DNA of 64,000 nt from Flammeovirga pectinis (GTDB lineage: Bacteria; Bacteroidota; Bacteroidia; Cytophagales; Flammeovirgaceae). The notes under the pieces were generated by a model. It was not told the origin of the DNA. It was given only the letters and a program-made list of their open reading frames with translations, and ran no database searches. The translations under genes were made by a program, and so were the position numbers. The stretch lies in assembly GCF_003970675.1 (NCBI RefSeq), contig NZ_CP034562.1:1240001-1304000 (forward strand), read 5' to 3'. Shown here piece after piece: positions 47,066-56,154 of the stretch. Numbering within the stretch: the stretch's first letter is position 1; each line of letters begins with the position of its first letter.

Positions 47066-47626
47066 ATGATTGAAGAACAAAAAAGAGAAAGAGTTTATAA
47101 TGGATTCTTAAAAATAGATAAAGTAACATTTCAGCATCAAAGGTATGATGGCACTACTTCAGAAATTTTGACAAGAGAAGTTGTAGAAAGAAATGACGCA
47201 ATCACTGCCTTACTTTACCTTAAAGAAGAAGATGTCTATTTGTTTGTTGAGCAAGTAAGAATACCAACGTTATTAAATGGTACTGGCTTTTTAGTAGAAT
47301 GTGTGGCAGGGTTAATAGATAAAGGAGAAACAGGTTTTGATGCTTTACAAAGGGAAGTAAAAGAAGAAGTAGGGTATGAAATAGATAACATTCAACATCT
47401 TTCTACTTTCTATTCAACTCCCGGAGGATGCTCTGAAAAAGTAGAATTGTATTATGCAGATCTTACTAATAAAATTACGAATGGAGGAGGACTTTTCTCT
47501 GAAGGTGAGGATATTAAAATTGTAAAATATAGTTTGTCGGATTTAAAACAAATGTACTTTGATAAAAAAATAGACGATGCCAAAACACTTATTGCTGTGC
47601 AGTGGTTGTTGTTGAATAATAATTAA
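47066..47626 (+). CDS. Nudix hydrolase (ADP-ribose / GDP-mannose pyrophosphatase type)
   Basis: 186 residues. Perfect Nudix box GX5EX7REUXEEXGU at residues 82-104 (GLIDKGETGFDALQREVKEE followed by VGY). The preceding EQVRIPTLLNGTGFLVECVAG and following STFYSTPGGCSEKVELYYADL are as in the NudF/NudK group, which cleaves ADP-ribose or GDP-mannose to nucleotide and sugar phosphate. The lone Cys pair is not conserved in the family. A mannose-linked substrate would fit the mannosidase-rich window, but the box alone does not decide. It is followed 93 bp later by a MATE transporter gene on the same strand. Confidence 0.88.
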   Translation: MIEEQKRERVYNGFLKIDKVTFQHQRYDGTTSEILTREVVERNDAITALLYLKEEDVYLFVEQVRIPTLLNGTGFLVECVAGLIDKGETGFDALQREVKEEVGYEIDNIQHLSTFYSTPGGCSEKVELYYADLTNKITNGGGLFSEGEDIKIVKYSLSDLKQMYFDKKIDDAKTLIAVQWLLLNNN

Positions 47627-47719
47627 AAGATTTAAATAGACAATATTCCTAAATTCAATGTATTAGAAATGAATTTGTAGTAAAATTACACAACTAATTT
47701 ATCTATTGCATTTATTATT

Positions 47720-49066
47720 TTGAAGAAGAATCAAAAGGCGTTTTATCAAGAGATTTGGAAGGTTGCAATACCTATTTCATTACAAAGTTTATTACAGTAC
47801 GCACTCAGTATGGTCGATCAAATTATGGTTGGTCAATTGGGGGAGACAGTAATTGCTGGTGTTGGCTTAGGAGGACGTCTTTCTTTTGTGTTGATAGTTG
47901 GAATAATGGGGTTAGCAAATGGAGCAGGAGTTTTTGTTGCTCAGTATTGGGGTAGAAAAGAGAAAGAGAAGATAAATTACCTCATTGGTGATTTATTAAA
48001 AATTGGCTTTTTTGTAACTCTAGTAGGAATGTTAGTCAGTTTATTATTTCCGTCAGAAATTCTTTCTTTATTTTCTACAGATCAAGAGGTAATTGCAATA
48101 GGAGGGGTATATCAGCAAATAATTGCTTTTGGATTTCCTGCTGTTTTGATAAGTGCTTCTTACAGTGCAGCATTACGTAGTGTTGGTTATGCAAAACTTG
48201 TAATGAAATGGAGTTTTGTAAAAGTGATTATCAACACGGTAGTCAATTATTGGTTAATTTTTGGAGGGTTAGGAATACCTCCTTTAGGAATGGTTGGTGC
48301 TGCTTGGGCAACTGTATTTTCTATGTGGTTTGAGGCCGTAGCCTTATTTATTATTATCCGACTTAAAAACTACCCAGGCAATGTTGGTTTTAAACATATT
48401 TTCCATTTTGATAAAGCCACTCTATACCCTCTCTTAAATGTAAGTGCTCCATTAATTCTTGGTGATACGTCTTGGGCAATTGGAGAAACCTGTTATTCTA
48501 TGATTTATGGAAGAATGGGAACTACAGATATTGCGTCTATGACGATAACCATGCCGTTACAAACTTTAGGTGTAGGCTTTTTTATGGGGCTTGCCTCTGC
48601 AGCTGCAATTGTGATAGGTTTTGAATTAGGACAGAATAACATGAGAAAAGCAAAAGTATATGGCGATAAATTATTGAGATTTACTTTTTTCTGTGCTCTT
48701 GCCGTTGCAATTATCATGGCTGTAATTAGCCCGTTATATATTAATCTATTTCAGATTACACCAGAAGTCCGACAAATAACACAATGGCTTTGTTGGATAT
48801 TTACCTTCCTGTTACCTATAAAAATGTGTAATTTCATTTTAGCTGCTGGAATATTAAGAAGTGGAGGAGATACTAAATATACCACAGGTTTAGGCCTTAT
48901 AAGTACATGGGTGATTTCTTTACCAATGGGTGTGGTAGCTGCATTTATACTCGATTTACCTATTTATTGGGTGTATATAATTGTTTCATTAGAAGAATAT
49001 TTTAGATTGATTATGTACATAAAACGTAAGAAATCTGGAAAGTGGGCTAGAAATTTAATCAGTTAA
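47720..49066 (+). CDS. MATE family multidrug/Na+-coupled efflux transporter
   Basis: 448 residues, about 12 membrane helices, starting at TTG (47720; MKKNQKAFYQEIWKVAIP). MATE signatures: IPISLQSLLQYALSMVDQIMVGQLGE at helix 1-2, GLANGAGVFVAQYWGRKEKEK, and in the second half PLILGDTSWAIGETCYSMIYGRMG with TITMPLQTLGVGFFMGLASAAAIVIG. NorM/DinF-like proteins exchange H+ or Na+ for cationic drugs or metabolites in the inner membrane. No regulator lies next to it. It is possibly co-transcribed with the upstream Nudix gene, though the gap is 93 bp. Confidence 0.93.
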   Translation: MKKNQKAFYQEIWKVAIPISLQSLLQYALSMVDQIMVGQLGETVIAGVGLGGRLSFVLIVGIMGLANGAGVFVAQYWGRKEKEKINYLIGDLLKIGFFVTLVGMLVSLLFPSEILSLFSTDQEVIAIGGVYQQIIAFGFPAVLISASYSAALRSVGYAKLVMKWSFVKVIINTVVNYWLIFGGLGIPPLGMVGAAWATVFSMWFEAVALFIIIRLKNYPGNVGFKHIFHFDKATLYPLLNVSAPLILGDTSWAIGETCYSMIYGRMGTTDIASMTITMPLQTLGVGFFMGLASAAAIVIGFELGQNNMRKAKVYGDKLLRFTFFCALAVAIIMAVISPLYINLFQITPEVRQITQWLCWIFTFLLPIKMCNFILAAGILRSGGDTKYTTGLGLISTWVISLPMGVVAAFILDLPIYWVYIIVSLEEYFRLIMYIKRKKSGKWARNLIS

Positions 49067-49076
49067 TTGATTGCAT

Positions 49077-49106
49077 AAAAAAAGCTCCCTATTTCTAGGA
49101 AGCTTT
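49077..49106 (+). terminator. Weak terminator after MATE gene
   Basis: AAAGCTCCC and GGAAGCTTT form a short stem with one mismatch after an A run; only a short T tract follows. Confidence 0.45.
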
Positions 49107-49308
49107 ATCTCGTCTTAATCTACTATGCACCTGTAAAAATTAAGCGAGGTATTAATTTCTTATTCTAAATATAGTAAATTTTACCGAATTTTCATAGTCA
49201 GATAACACAAAAAACACTTTAGTTGTGAATGTACGTTAAAGTGTAATTTTTTTATGTCTATCACCTAACTGTTATTGTCTATATAAGTAACAATCAAAAA
49301 TTACAGTT

Positions 49309-49512
49309 ATGAAGTTAATTATCTCTCTCATTATCACATTCAGTCTAATATCAATGAATTATTTAATTGATGCCCTTTTAGATACCATTTATGGTAAAGA
49401 TGTATACTTTACTTTTCAGGAGGTTTTATTAGCATTAACGGTTTTAATTATAGGTTTATTAGTGAAATTTGTGATACACCCATCATTAAAAATATTAATT
49501 GTCAAAAATTAG
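49309..49512 (+). CDS. Small membrane protein (67 residues), unknown function
   Basis: Two likely membrane helices, LIISLIITFSLISMNYLID (3-21) and VLLALTVLIIGLLVKFVI (38-55), with a short charged loop (DTIYGKDVYF). No recognised family. It begins at an ATG in a small cluster with the 121-residue lipoprotein gene (53 bp downstream, same strand). The length and hydrophobic profile argue for a real protein, but conservation is unknown. Confidence 0.5.
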   Translation: MKLIISLIITFSLISMNYLIDALLDTIYGKDVYFTFQEVLLALTVLIIGLLVKFVIHPSLKILIVKN

Positions 49513-49565
49513 TAGGGGTTTTATTATAAGATTACCCTTATCATAATGAATCAACTACAATCATT

Positions 49566-49931
49566 ATGAAATTACTTTTTGTTTTATCAATCTTCATTTC
49601 TCTTATTTCTTGTCAATCACAAGAATATCAACCGAGCAAAGGAAATAGTATTTATATGTCTAGATCGTCTTTAGATCAATCTGTAAGAAACGAAATACAT
49701 GTAGACAGCAATAATAATTACGAAAGAAGGTTCTCTGATGGTAGATATGAAAAAGGATATACCTCTGAAGCCGCAAAAATAAACGAACAAGAAAATAATC
49801 TCGTTTTTAATGTCAGCTTTAGGAAAAAGGCATGTGAAGAAGAATGGCTTAAAGACGATTACAGTTATATTGAAGATATAAATATGTGGGAAGAACAAAC
49901 GGGTTTTTCATTAGCCGCATGTGAGCAATAA
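49566..49931 (+). CDS. Small lipoprotein (121 residues), unknown function
   Basis: Signal and lipobox MKLLFVLSIFISLISC (Cys16). The mature part is charged: SSLDQSVRNEIHVDSNNNYERRFSDGRYEKGY, NVSFRKKACEEEWLKDDYSYIEDINMWEEQTGF, with Cys residues near 91 and 119 that might pair. I recognise no family. It probably localises to the periplasmic face of a membrane. It ends at a strong bidirectional terminator shared with the four-repeat lipoprotein on the other strand. Confidence 0.62.
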   Translation: MKLLFVLSIFISLISCQSQEYQPSKGNSIYMSRSSLDQSVRNEIHVDSNNNYERRFSDGRYEKGYTSEAAKINEQENNLVFNVSFRKKACEEEWLKDDYSYIEDINMWEEQTGFSLAACEQ

Positions 49932-49970
49932 AAAAAGGATCTTGATACATTAAATATCAAGATCCTTTTT
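49932..49970. terminator. Strong bidirectional terminator
   Basis: AAAAAGGATCTTGATA (49932-49947) pairs perfectly with TATCAAGATCCTTTTT (49955-49970) between two convergent lipoprotein genes. Confidence 0.92.
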
Positions 49971-49993
49971 CAATTTATATACAAACTGTATTA

Positions 49994-51244
49994 TTAATTA
50001 CAACTTGCTTTTTTCTCTTCAATTTTACTTCCGATTTCATCAATTTTATCATTGACTTCAGTTGTAGCCTCTTCAATAGTAATTTGATTTTCATCAGCAA
50101 ATTTTTCGATAATACAATCAGAATGATGATCGAATAACTCTAATAACTTTTCGCCAGTTAAAATTATTAGATGACAATTTGTGTCATCAGAAATAGCTGC
50201 ATCAATTTGTACAGATAATTTTTTAAACTGATTAAGTACTTGAGGACAACTTAAATCTTCGATGTCTGGGCGCTCAGAAAACAAACCAAGTTGATCTATC
50301 ACAGCAGGATCACAATTACTTTGTTGTAAAGTAGCTGCAGCAACTTTTAATAATTGTATTTGCTCATCTACTTCACCTTCAGCATCATCAGATCCGTCTA
50401 ATTTGAATACTTCAACAAAACACTCTTTGTTGTCTTCAATATATGTAGCTGCATCTAAAATAGCTTCTTGCATTCCAGCACAATTGTCGTCGTCGTATGC
50501 ATTATTAAATTCTTTTTCAAAACCTTCTAATGCAACTAAAGTACTTTCTGGATCACAAGAAAGAGTAGAAGAGTCTTCCTTCAATTCACTGATAACATCA
50601 GGGTCACAATTAGAAGTTTCTAGGGCAGTAAGAATACCGTCAATTTCATTATAAAATTCATTAAACTCTTCTTCACCACCTTCCATTAAGGCTCTAGGGT
50701 TAGAAGCTTCATCCTCTTGCATTTCATAAATAGTGATTGCACACTCTTTATTATTATCAAGGAAAGTTTTTAAGTTAGTAAGCGTACCTTTCATTTTATC
50801 ACAATCTTCTGCAATTAATGCAGCAGAAAAGGCATCTTCAAACTTCTTCATCTGCATATCAAATGCTTCAGAAGTACATTCTTCAAGAACTAAATCGCCA
50901 TTAGGAACACCTGTAGCAATACACTCATCATAATTTGATAGATCTTCGTTTAAGTCTGAAAGTTTACCATCAATTTCGCCGGCTGCATCGTATGTACTAT
51001 CTACGGCAGTTAATGCAGATTCTATACAGCTTCTGTTATCATTAATAAAAGAAATACTATTCTCAATAGCCTCTTTTGTAACGTTACAATCACTTTGTGT
51101 AAGACTTTCTGAGTACGTATTCAGCACTTCGTCATATGCTGTTTGAGTTTCTACTTTAGAGCAGTCAGGGTCTTCTTCAAGTAAAGAACAAGAAATCACA
51201 ATGAAAGGGATAAAGAGAAGTAAGAGTAATTTTAGATGTTTCAT
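49994..51244 (-). CDS. Lipoprotein of four cysteine-patterned repeats, unknown function
   Basis: 416 residues with a lipobox (VISC, Cys19). The mature protein is strongly acidic and consists of four units of ~80-95 residues, each with four Cys: 28/53/73/108, 123/148/168/213, 230/255/275/311 and 333/357/377/415. The first two intervals are nearly constant (25, 20 residues); the last varies from 35 to 45. Each unit reads C, helix with Phe/Tyr and small residues, (D/N)C, helix ending N(K/R/H)xC, helix, SNC. Four Cys per unit could form two disulfides in the oxidising periplasm. I recognise no family. It is a single gene with a terminator; a surface or periplasmic scaffold is plausible. Confidence 0.8.
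   Translation of the reverse strand: MKHLKLLLLLFIPFIVISCSLLEEDPDCSKVETQTAYDEVLNTYSESLTQSDCNVTKEAIENSISFINDNRSCIESALTAVDSTYDAAGEIDGKLSDLNEDLSNYDECIATGVPNGDLVLEECTSEAFDMQMKKFEDAFSAALIAEDCDKMKGTLTNLKTFLDNNKECAITIYEMQEDEASNPRALMEGGEEEFNEFYNEIDGILTALETSNCDPDVISELKEDSSTLSCDPESTLVALEGFEKEFNNAYDDDNCAGMQEAILDAATYIEDNKECFVEVFKLDGSDDAEGEVDEQIQLLKVAAATLQQSNCDPAVIDQLGLFSERPDIEDLSCPQVLNQFKKLSVQIDAAISDDTNCHLIILTGEKLLELFDHHSDCIIEKFADENQITIEEATTEVNDKIDEIGSKIEEKKASCN
50000..51163 (-). repeat. Protein-level tandem repeats (4 units) inside the lipoprotein gene
   Basis: Units span residues 28-108, 123-213, 230-311 and 333-415. They align by Cys spacing and helix pattern but not by DNA identity, so the duplication is old. 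The linkers include the recurring motif SNCDP followed by VI (units 2 and 3). Confidence 0.75.
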
Positions 51245-51465
51245 AGTAAAATTAAAATAGTATAAGTTTCTGTTTTAACAAATTTAACTATATGATCTCT
51301 ACACAACTTAATTCAACCAATAATTTGCTTGAAGATTGAATGTATTTCATGATATAGTCCAAAGGGTAAGTAGAGAAAATAGCCTAAAGTTAACATTTGT
51401 TAGATAATTACAAGATTACCTTATCTTTCACTTAACAACAACAAAATTCGTAATATTTTTGTTAA

Positions 51466-51496
51466 TGAAAAAGGAGATATATTTCTATATCTCCTT
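51466..51496 (-). terminator. Terminator of the efflux operon
   Basis: AAGGAGATATA (51471-51481) pairs with TATATCTCCTT (51486-51496); read on the minus strand it ends in a T run. It follows the TolC stop. Confidence 0.85.
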
Positions 51497-51518
51497 AAAA
51501 AATGAGTTAATTCTTTAT

Positions 51519-52862
51519 TTATTCATTGTCAATTGGAAAGGCATCGATAATACCTCCAGTTAATCTGACTATTTCTGTATTGGTAGCAATTAAATTAAAA
51601 ATTGCAGTTAATCTCGAATTCTGAGCGTCCAAATATTGTATTTGTACATCACGTAAGTTAAATGAGTTTATTTGTCCATTTCTATAACGTTCTGTAGACA
51701 TTTCTAAGTTAAGAAGTGCAGTAGCAACTTGTTCTTCTGTTAATTCTAGAATCTCTCTTTGAAGCACATAAGTATCGTAAACTTGCATAACTTGATTGTT
51801 CAAACTATGTGACATTTGTTGTGTTTCTACTTCTGCAATTTGCTTATTTATCAGAGCAATTTGTTTTGCTCTTCGTCTACTTCCTCCCATATAAATTGGT
51901 ATAGAAAGGGTAGCACCTACGGTAGCACTTATGCCATCAATATTAAAATTTGGAATACCTTGAGCACCACCATAGTTTTCTGTGTATTTAATACTTGCAT
52001 TACCTTTTACAGAAGGCATAAATGCAGCTTTAGCTAACTCAATATCTTTTTGTTTAATAATCTGATTAACATATTGGTTTTTAAGCGTTGAGTTATCAGC
52101 GTTTAACAGCTCAATAAGATTACTTAGAACATAATCTTTTTCAACAGCTTCAAATTTTTCTGTTAGCTTGTATAAGGTTTGTTCACTTTCTGGAACTCCC
52201 ATTACAAAATTTAATTCTCTTAATTTTACTTGTAATCGGTTTTTCTGATCTAATGAAGTTCTTCTATCTTCTAGCCATGCATTTTTAGCTTGTAAGACAT
52301 CGTAGGTTACCTTCTGACCAAGTTCTTTCTGAGAATTGGTGTAATCGTAACGTTCTTTTGATAACTCGGCAAGTTGTTCAGCAACTTCTAACCTTTGTTG
52401 TTCGAGTAAAGATTCGTAATAAGCGACAATAACATCCTTAATGGTGTTTTCTATTACGATTGTAGCATTGCCTTCAGAATAATGTTCTAATTCTTCTAAT
52501 TGCTCTTTAGTAATCCAGACTTTAAACCCATCAAAAATTGTAAAATCAGATCCTATAGAAGGTGATAGAACACCTAGATTAGAGTTCATGGCATGAGACC
52601 AGTTATGATTCCATGCTGCATCTGTTGTTAAAGAAGGATATAAACCGGCATTTTCTAACGTATTATTTGTCTTAGAAATCTCAGTGTTTTTATCAGCTAT
52701 AATGATATCATAATTATTTAATAAGCCTTGTGATATTGCATCTGATAGGCTTAATATAATTTCTTGTGATACGACTTCTACTTTATCTTGCTTTTTCTCT
52801 TGTGCATATCCACAAAAGGTTATTCCGATAAGGAAGGAGATGATTAAATTTATTTGTTTCAT
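51519..52862 (-). CDS. TolC-family outer-membrane efflux channel
   Basis: 447 residues from the ATG at 52862, which opens a signal peptide (MKQINLIISFLIGITFCGYAQ); the frame also extends to 52916. TolC hallmarks: two halves, each with long helices (SLSDAISQGLLNNYDIIIADKNTEIS near the start, DVIVAYYESLLEQQRLEVAEQLAELSKERYDYTNSQKELGQ) and barrel strands; LEMSTERYRNGQINSFNLRDVQIQYLDAQNSRLTAIFNLIATNTEIVRLTG is the typical C-terminal block. Such trimers form the outer-membrane duct of tripartite pumps. It is the last gene of the adaptor-RND-TolC operon, 68 bp after the RND gene. Confidence 0.93.
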   Translation of the reverse strand: MKQINLIISFLIGITFCGYAQEKKQDKVEVVSQEIILSLSDAISQGLLNNYDIIIADKNTEISKTNNTLENAGLYPSLTTDAAWNHNWSHAMNSNLGVLSPSIGSDFTIFDGFKVWITKEQLEELEHYSEGNATIVIENTIKDVIVAYYESLLEQQRLEVAEQLAELSKERYDYTNSQKELGQKVTYDVLQAKNAWLEDRRTSLDQKNRLQVKLRELNFVMGVPESEQTLYKLTEKFEAVEKDYVLSNLIELLNADNSTLKNQYVNQIIKQKDIELAKAAFMPSVKGNASIKYTENYGGAQGIPNFNIDGISATVGATLSIPIYMGGSRRRAKQIALINKQIAEVETQQMSHSLNNQVMQVYDTYVLQREILELTEEQVATALLNLEMSTERYRNGQINSFNLRDVQIQYLDAQNSRLTAIFNLIATNTEIVRLTGGIIDAFPIDNE

Positions 52863-52930
52863 AATCATATGATGAATTGAAAGCAAAGTACATTTATCAG
52901 AATGTACCTTGCTCAATTTTTAATTTGACA

Positions 52931-55900
52931 CTATTTTATAGATTCAGTTGCTTGTTCTTGATCTGCTAAAGTCATTGCATTGTAGTCTGAAATCTCTACT
53001 AATACATTTTCAACTTCCTCACGAGAAGGTTTTTTACCTGTTATGACCCACTTTTTACCTCTTCTCAAATCGTTTATCACTTTAATGAGTACTGGTAAAA
53101 TTGTAAGAATAAACACCGTACCGATCATGATACCATAGGCTAACGAAATTGCTACAGGTACTAAAAATCTAGATTGTGGACTAGTTTCTAAGATCATAGG
53201 ATATAAACCAATTGTAGTAGTTAAAGTCGTTAATAGGATAGGTCTAAACCTTGATTTACCAGCATTGATTAATGCATCATCAAACGACTTCCCATCCAAG
53301 AGATCTTGGTTGAATTTTGAAAGGTAAACAACGGCATCATTAATAATAGTACCTGATAGTGCAACCATACCTAGCATACTAAACATAGAAATTGTCTCTC
53401 CTTCTATACCATGTCCCCACATTGCTCCAATAATGCCAAGTGGTATCATACACAATACAATCCCTGCTTGAGTAAATGATCTAAAGTGCAGCATAAGAAT
53501 CATCACAATTAATAAGAAAGCAATTGCATACGTATTTACTAATTCCGAAGAATCTTCTTGAGAACTCTTTAGCTGTCCTTGATATTCATACCTAACATTA
53601 GGGAATTTTGCAGTTAATTCTGGAAGAATTTCTTTCTCCATTTCTTCAATAATAGGAATCACTGCATCATTTGCATTCAGCATATAGGCATCAACTCGTA
53701 TCTCTTTTTCGCCATTGTAGTGGTTTATTGCCACAGGACCACGATCTATGTTGAAATCTGCTAATTGAGACAGTGGGTACATTCCCTCAGTTGTTCTAAT
53801 TCGCATATTCTCTAAATCACCAAGAGAAGATCTATTGTCTTTTTTGTAACGAACATAGATTCTGATTTCATCCTTATTTACCTGAAGCCTTTGAGCTTCT
53901 GCACCGAAGAAACCATTACGTACTTGAGACATTAATGAGACCTCTGTAAAACCAAGAGCATAGGCTTTTGGCTTTAACACCAAACGAATTTCTTGTCCTC
54001 CAATCTGGTTGTTATCCATCACATTGTAAAGTGCGGCTTGTTCGTTCAGTTTGGTTTTTAAATAATCAGAAGCGGCTTCAATTTGATCATAATCATACCC
54101 TAATAAACTGATTGAAACAGGAGCTCCCCACATATTACTAGCTCCAACAGAAAGTTTCCGAGCAGTGGGTTCTTCACCAACAAACTCATTCACCTTTGCT
54201 TTAATTGTACTCGCATCAATTGGAGAATTGGTAAGGTCTTCCATAATAACGAATATTGAACCTGTATGGGTACCGTTTTCTGCACCATTAAATGCATTGC
54301 CTAGGCTTACAAATGTGTATTCTATGAAATCAAAATTTGTATCGTATTCTCTTTTTAAAGCATCATTAGCTTCCCAAACTGCATTTTCATATTTAGTAAG
54401 ATATGCTTTGGTAGTATCTTGGTTGATACCCGGTTTTAACGCTAAATCAATATTAAAGAAATCTCCAGGAGGGCTAGGGAAGAAGGTTAAATCAATTACT
54501 CTACCACCAATTAAACCAACAGTAACTATAATAGCAGCTACAGGAATAGAAATACCAAACCATTTATGATCTAATAGAAAACGAAGAATTGGAAGGTAAA
54601 CTTTATCTCTAAATGCGAAAATTAGCTTATCAAGCTTTGTTCTTATTTTATTGAATTTACTTTTGTCATTTCTAGGTGTTAAGACTTTTGGAGAACTCAC
54701 ATGGGAAGGAAGTAAGAACATACCTTCAAATAATGAAAATCCTAAACAGAGAATAACTACTAGTGCCATTTCAGACATCATTTCCAATCCAGATTCTAAG
54801 AATAAGAAAGGGAAAAAGGCAATAATTGTTGTACTTACAGAGGTAAGAACGGCAGGGATAACTTCTACAGTACCATCAATAGCTGCGTTTATTGGAGATT
54901 TACCCATTTCGTAATGCGTAAAAATATTCTCGCCAATTACAATACCGTCATCAACTAGAATACCAATAATAAGGATCATACCAAATAATGAAATCATATT
55001 TAGTGTTACGCCCATTAAGCTGGCAATAATAAACATTCCTAAGAACGAACTTGGAATACCCCAAGCAACCCATAACGATAATCTAAAACTTAAGAAAAAC
55101 GATAATGTAATTACTACTAATAGAATACCCAATAAGCCATTACTAATTAATGTATCTAAACGTGCATTTACTATAGATAAGAAGTTGAAACTACAGATTA
55201 ATTCAGCATCAGAATGAGAGGCATTAAATTCATCCATATACATTTCTACATACTCTGTGATTTTTTGTAGATCTTCTGTATGTAGTTTTTGAATTTGGAT
55301 CGATACATTTTTCTTCCCTTGCATCCAAACTGCATTAGGAACGTCTTCAAACTGATAATGAACATCGGCTAAATCACCTACTTTAATTATTCTACCATCA
55401 GAAGTAGCTCTTACTACAATGTTTCTGATATCATCGGCATTTGCAGATCTATATCTAGCAAGAACAGAAATTTCTTCTCTTCTATTTTTAATTGTACCAC
55501 CAGTAATATCAACATTATTATTAGCAATAGCTTGTTTAATATTGTCAATACTAATGCTATATCGTCTCAATAAATCTTCGTTAACCTCAACAGAAATTTC
55601 TGTATTCGGATAACCAGAAATACTTAATTGTGATATAATTCCTGATGCTAAAAAATCATCTTCAATTTTCTGAGCATAATCTTTTAATGTTCTTAGATCA
55701 TCTCCTTTTAGATTAAGAAAAAGTGCATCAGAAGTAGCTCTTCTTTTAGATACGGAAGGTTTTTCTGCACCGGCAGGGAAATTTGATATACCATCTACAG
55801 CATTTTTTACATCGGTTAATACCTCGTCTATATCTGCTTTTGCTTCTGTAGTTATTGTAACAGTTGCTATATTTTCTGCAGATACTGAGTTCGTTTCTTT

Positions 55901-56134
55901 AATACCCGGTATACCTCTAATTTCATTTTCAACTAATGTTGTTACACCTTCGTCCATTTCTTTAGGAGATGCACCTTGGTAGGCAACAGTAACTGTAATT
56001 GTTCTAGATTCTATAAGAGGGAAGGATGCTTTCCTCATGTTCGATATGGCAATTCCACCCAATAATACGAGTAGAAGTAAAGCCATATGTGCATAGAAAG
56101 GCTTCTTCACAAAGGTTGTGATAAGTTTTTTCAT
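52931..56134 (-). CDS. RND efflux pump, inner-membrane subunit
   Basis: 1067 residues, 12 membrane segments with two large periplasmic loops, as in AcrB/HAE-type transporters. N-terminal ITVTVAYQGASPKEMDEGVTTLVENEIRGIPGIKETNS is a family signature. Membrane segment 4 has GILVDDGIVIGENIF with the proton-relay Asp pair; the second half has AMWGHGIEGETISMFSMLGMVALSGTIINDAVVYLSKFN and PILLTTLTTTIGLYPMILE. Substrates could be drugs, lipids or metabolites; specificity cannot be read. It lies between the adaptor gene (20-bp gap upstream) and TolC, forming a complete tripartite pump. Confidence 0.95.
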   Translation of the reverse strand: MKKLITTFVKKPFYAHMALLLLVLLGGIAISNMRKASFPLIESRTITVTVAYQGASPKEMDEGVTTLVENEIRGIPGIKETNSVSAENIATVTITTEAKADIDEVLTDVKNAVDGISNFPAGAEKPSVSKRRATSDALFLNLKGDDLRTLKDYAQKIEDDFLASGIISQLSISGYPNTEISVEVNEDLLRRYSISIDNIKQAIANNNVDITGGTIKNRREEISVLARYRSANADDIRNIVVRATSDGRIIKVGDLADVHYQFEDVPNAVWMQGKKNVSIQIQKLHTEDLQKITEYVEMYMDEFNASHSDAELICSFNFLSIVNARLDTLISNGLLGILLVVITLSFFLSFRLSLWVAWGIPSSFLGMFIIASLMGVTLNMISLFGMILIIGILVDDGIVIGENIFTHYEMGKSPINAAIDGTVEVIPAVLTSVSTTIIAFFPFLFLESGLEMMSEMALVVILCLGFSLFEGMFLLPSHVSSPKVLTPRNDKSKFNKIRTKLDKLIFAFRDKVYLPILRFLLDHKWFGISIPVAAIIVTVGLIGGRVIDLTFFPSPPGDFFNIDLALKPGINQDTTKAYLTKYENAVWEANDALKREYDTNFDFIEYTFVSLGNAFNGAENGTHTGSIFVIMEDLTNSPIDASTIKAKVNEFVGEEPTARKLSVGASNMWGAPVSISLLGYDYDQIEAASDYLKTKLNEQAALYNVMDNNQIGGQEIRLVLKPKAYALGFTEVSLMSQVRNGFFGAEAQRLQVNKDEIRIYVRYKKDNRSSLGDLENMRIRTTEGMYPLSQLADFNIDRGPVAINHYNGEKEIRVDAYMLNANDAVIPIIEEMEKEILPELTAKFPNVRYEYQGQLKSSQEDSSELVNTYAIAFLLIVMILMLHFRSFTQAGIVLCMIPLGIIGAMWGHGIEGETISMFSMLGMVALSGTIINDAVVYLSKFNQDLLDGKSFDDALINAGKSRFRPILLTTLTTTIGLYPMILETSPQSRFLVPVAISLAYGIMIGTVFILTILPVLIKVINDLRRGKKWVITGKKPSREEVENVLVEISDYNAMTLADQEQATESIK

Positions 56135-56154
56135 GATCGTGATAATTAATTAGG

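Noticed and set aside
54165-54569. 134-residue + strand frame inside the RND gene
   Set aside because: Antisense to the conserved RND sequence; no independent support.
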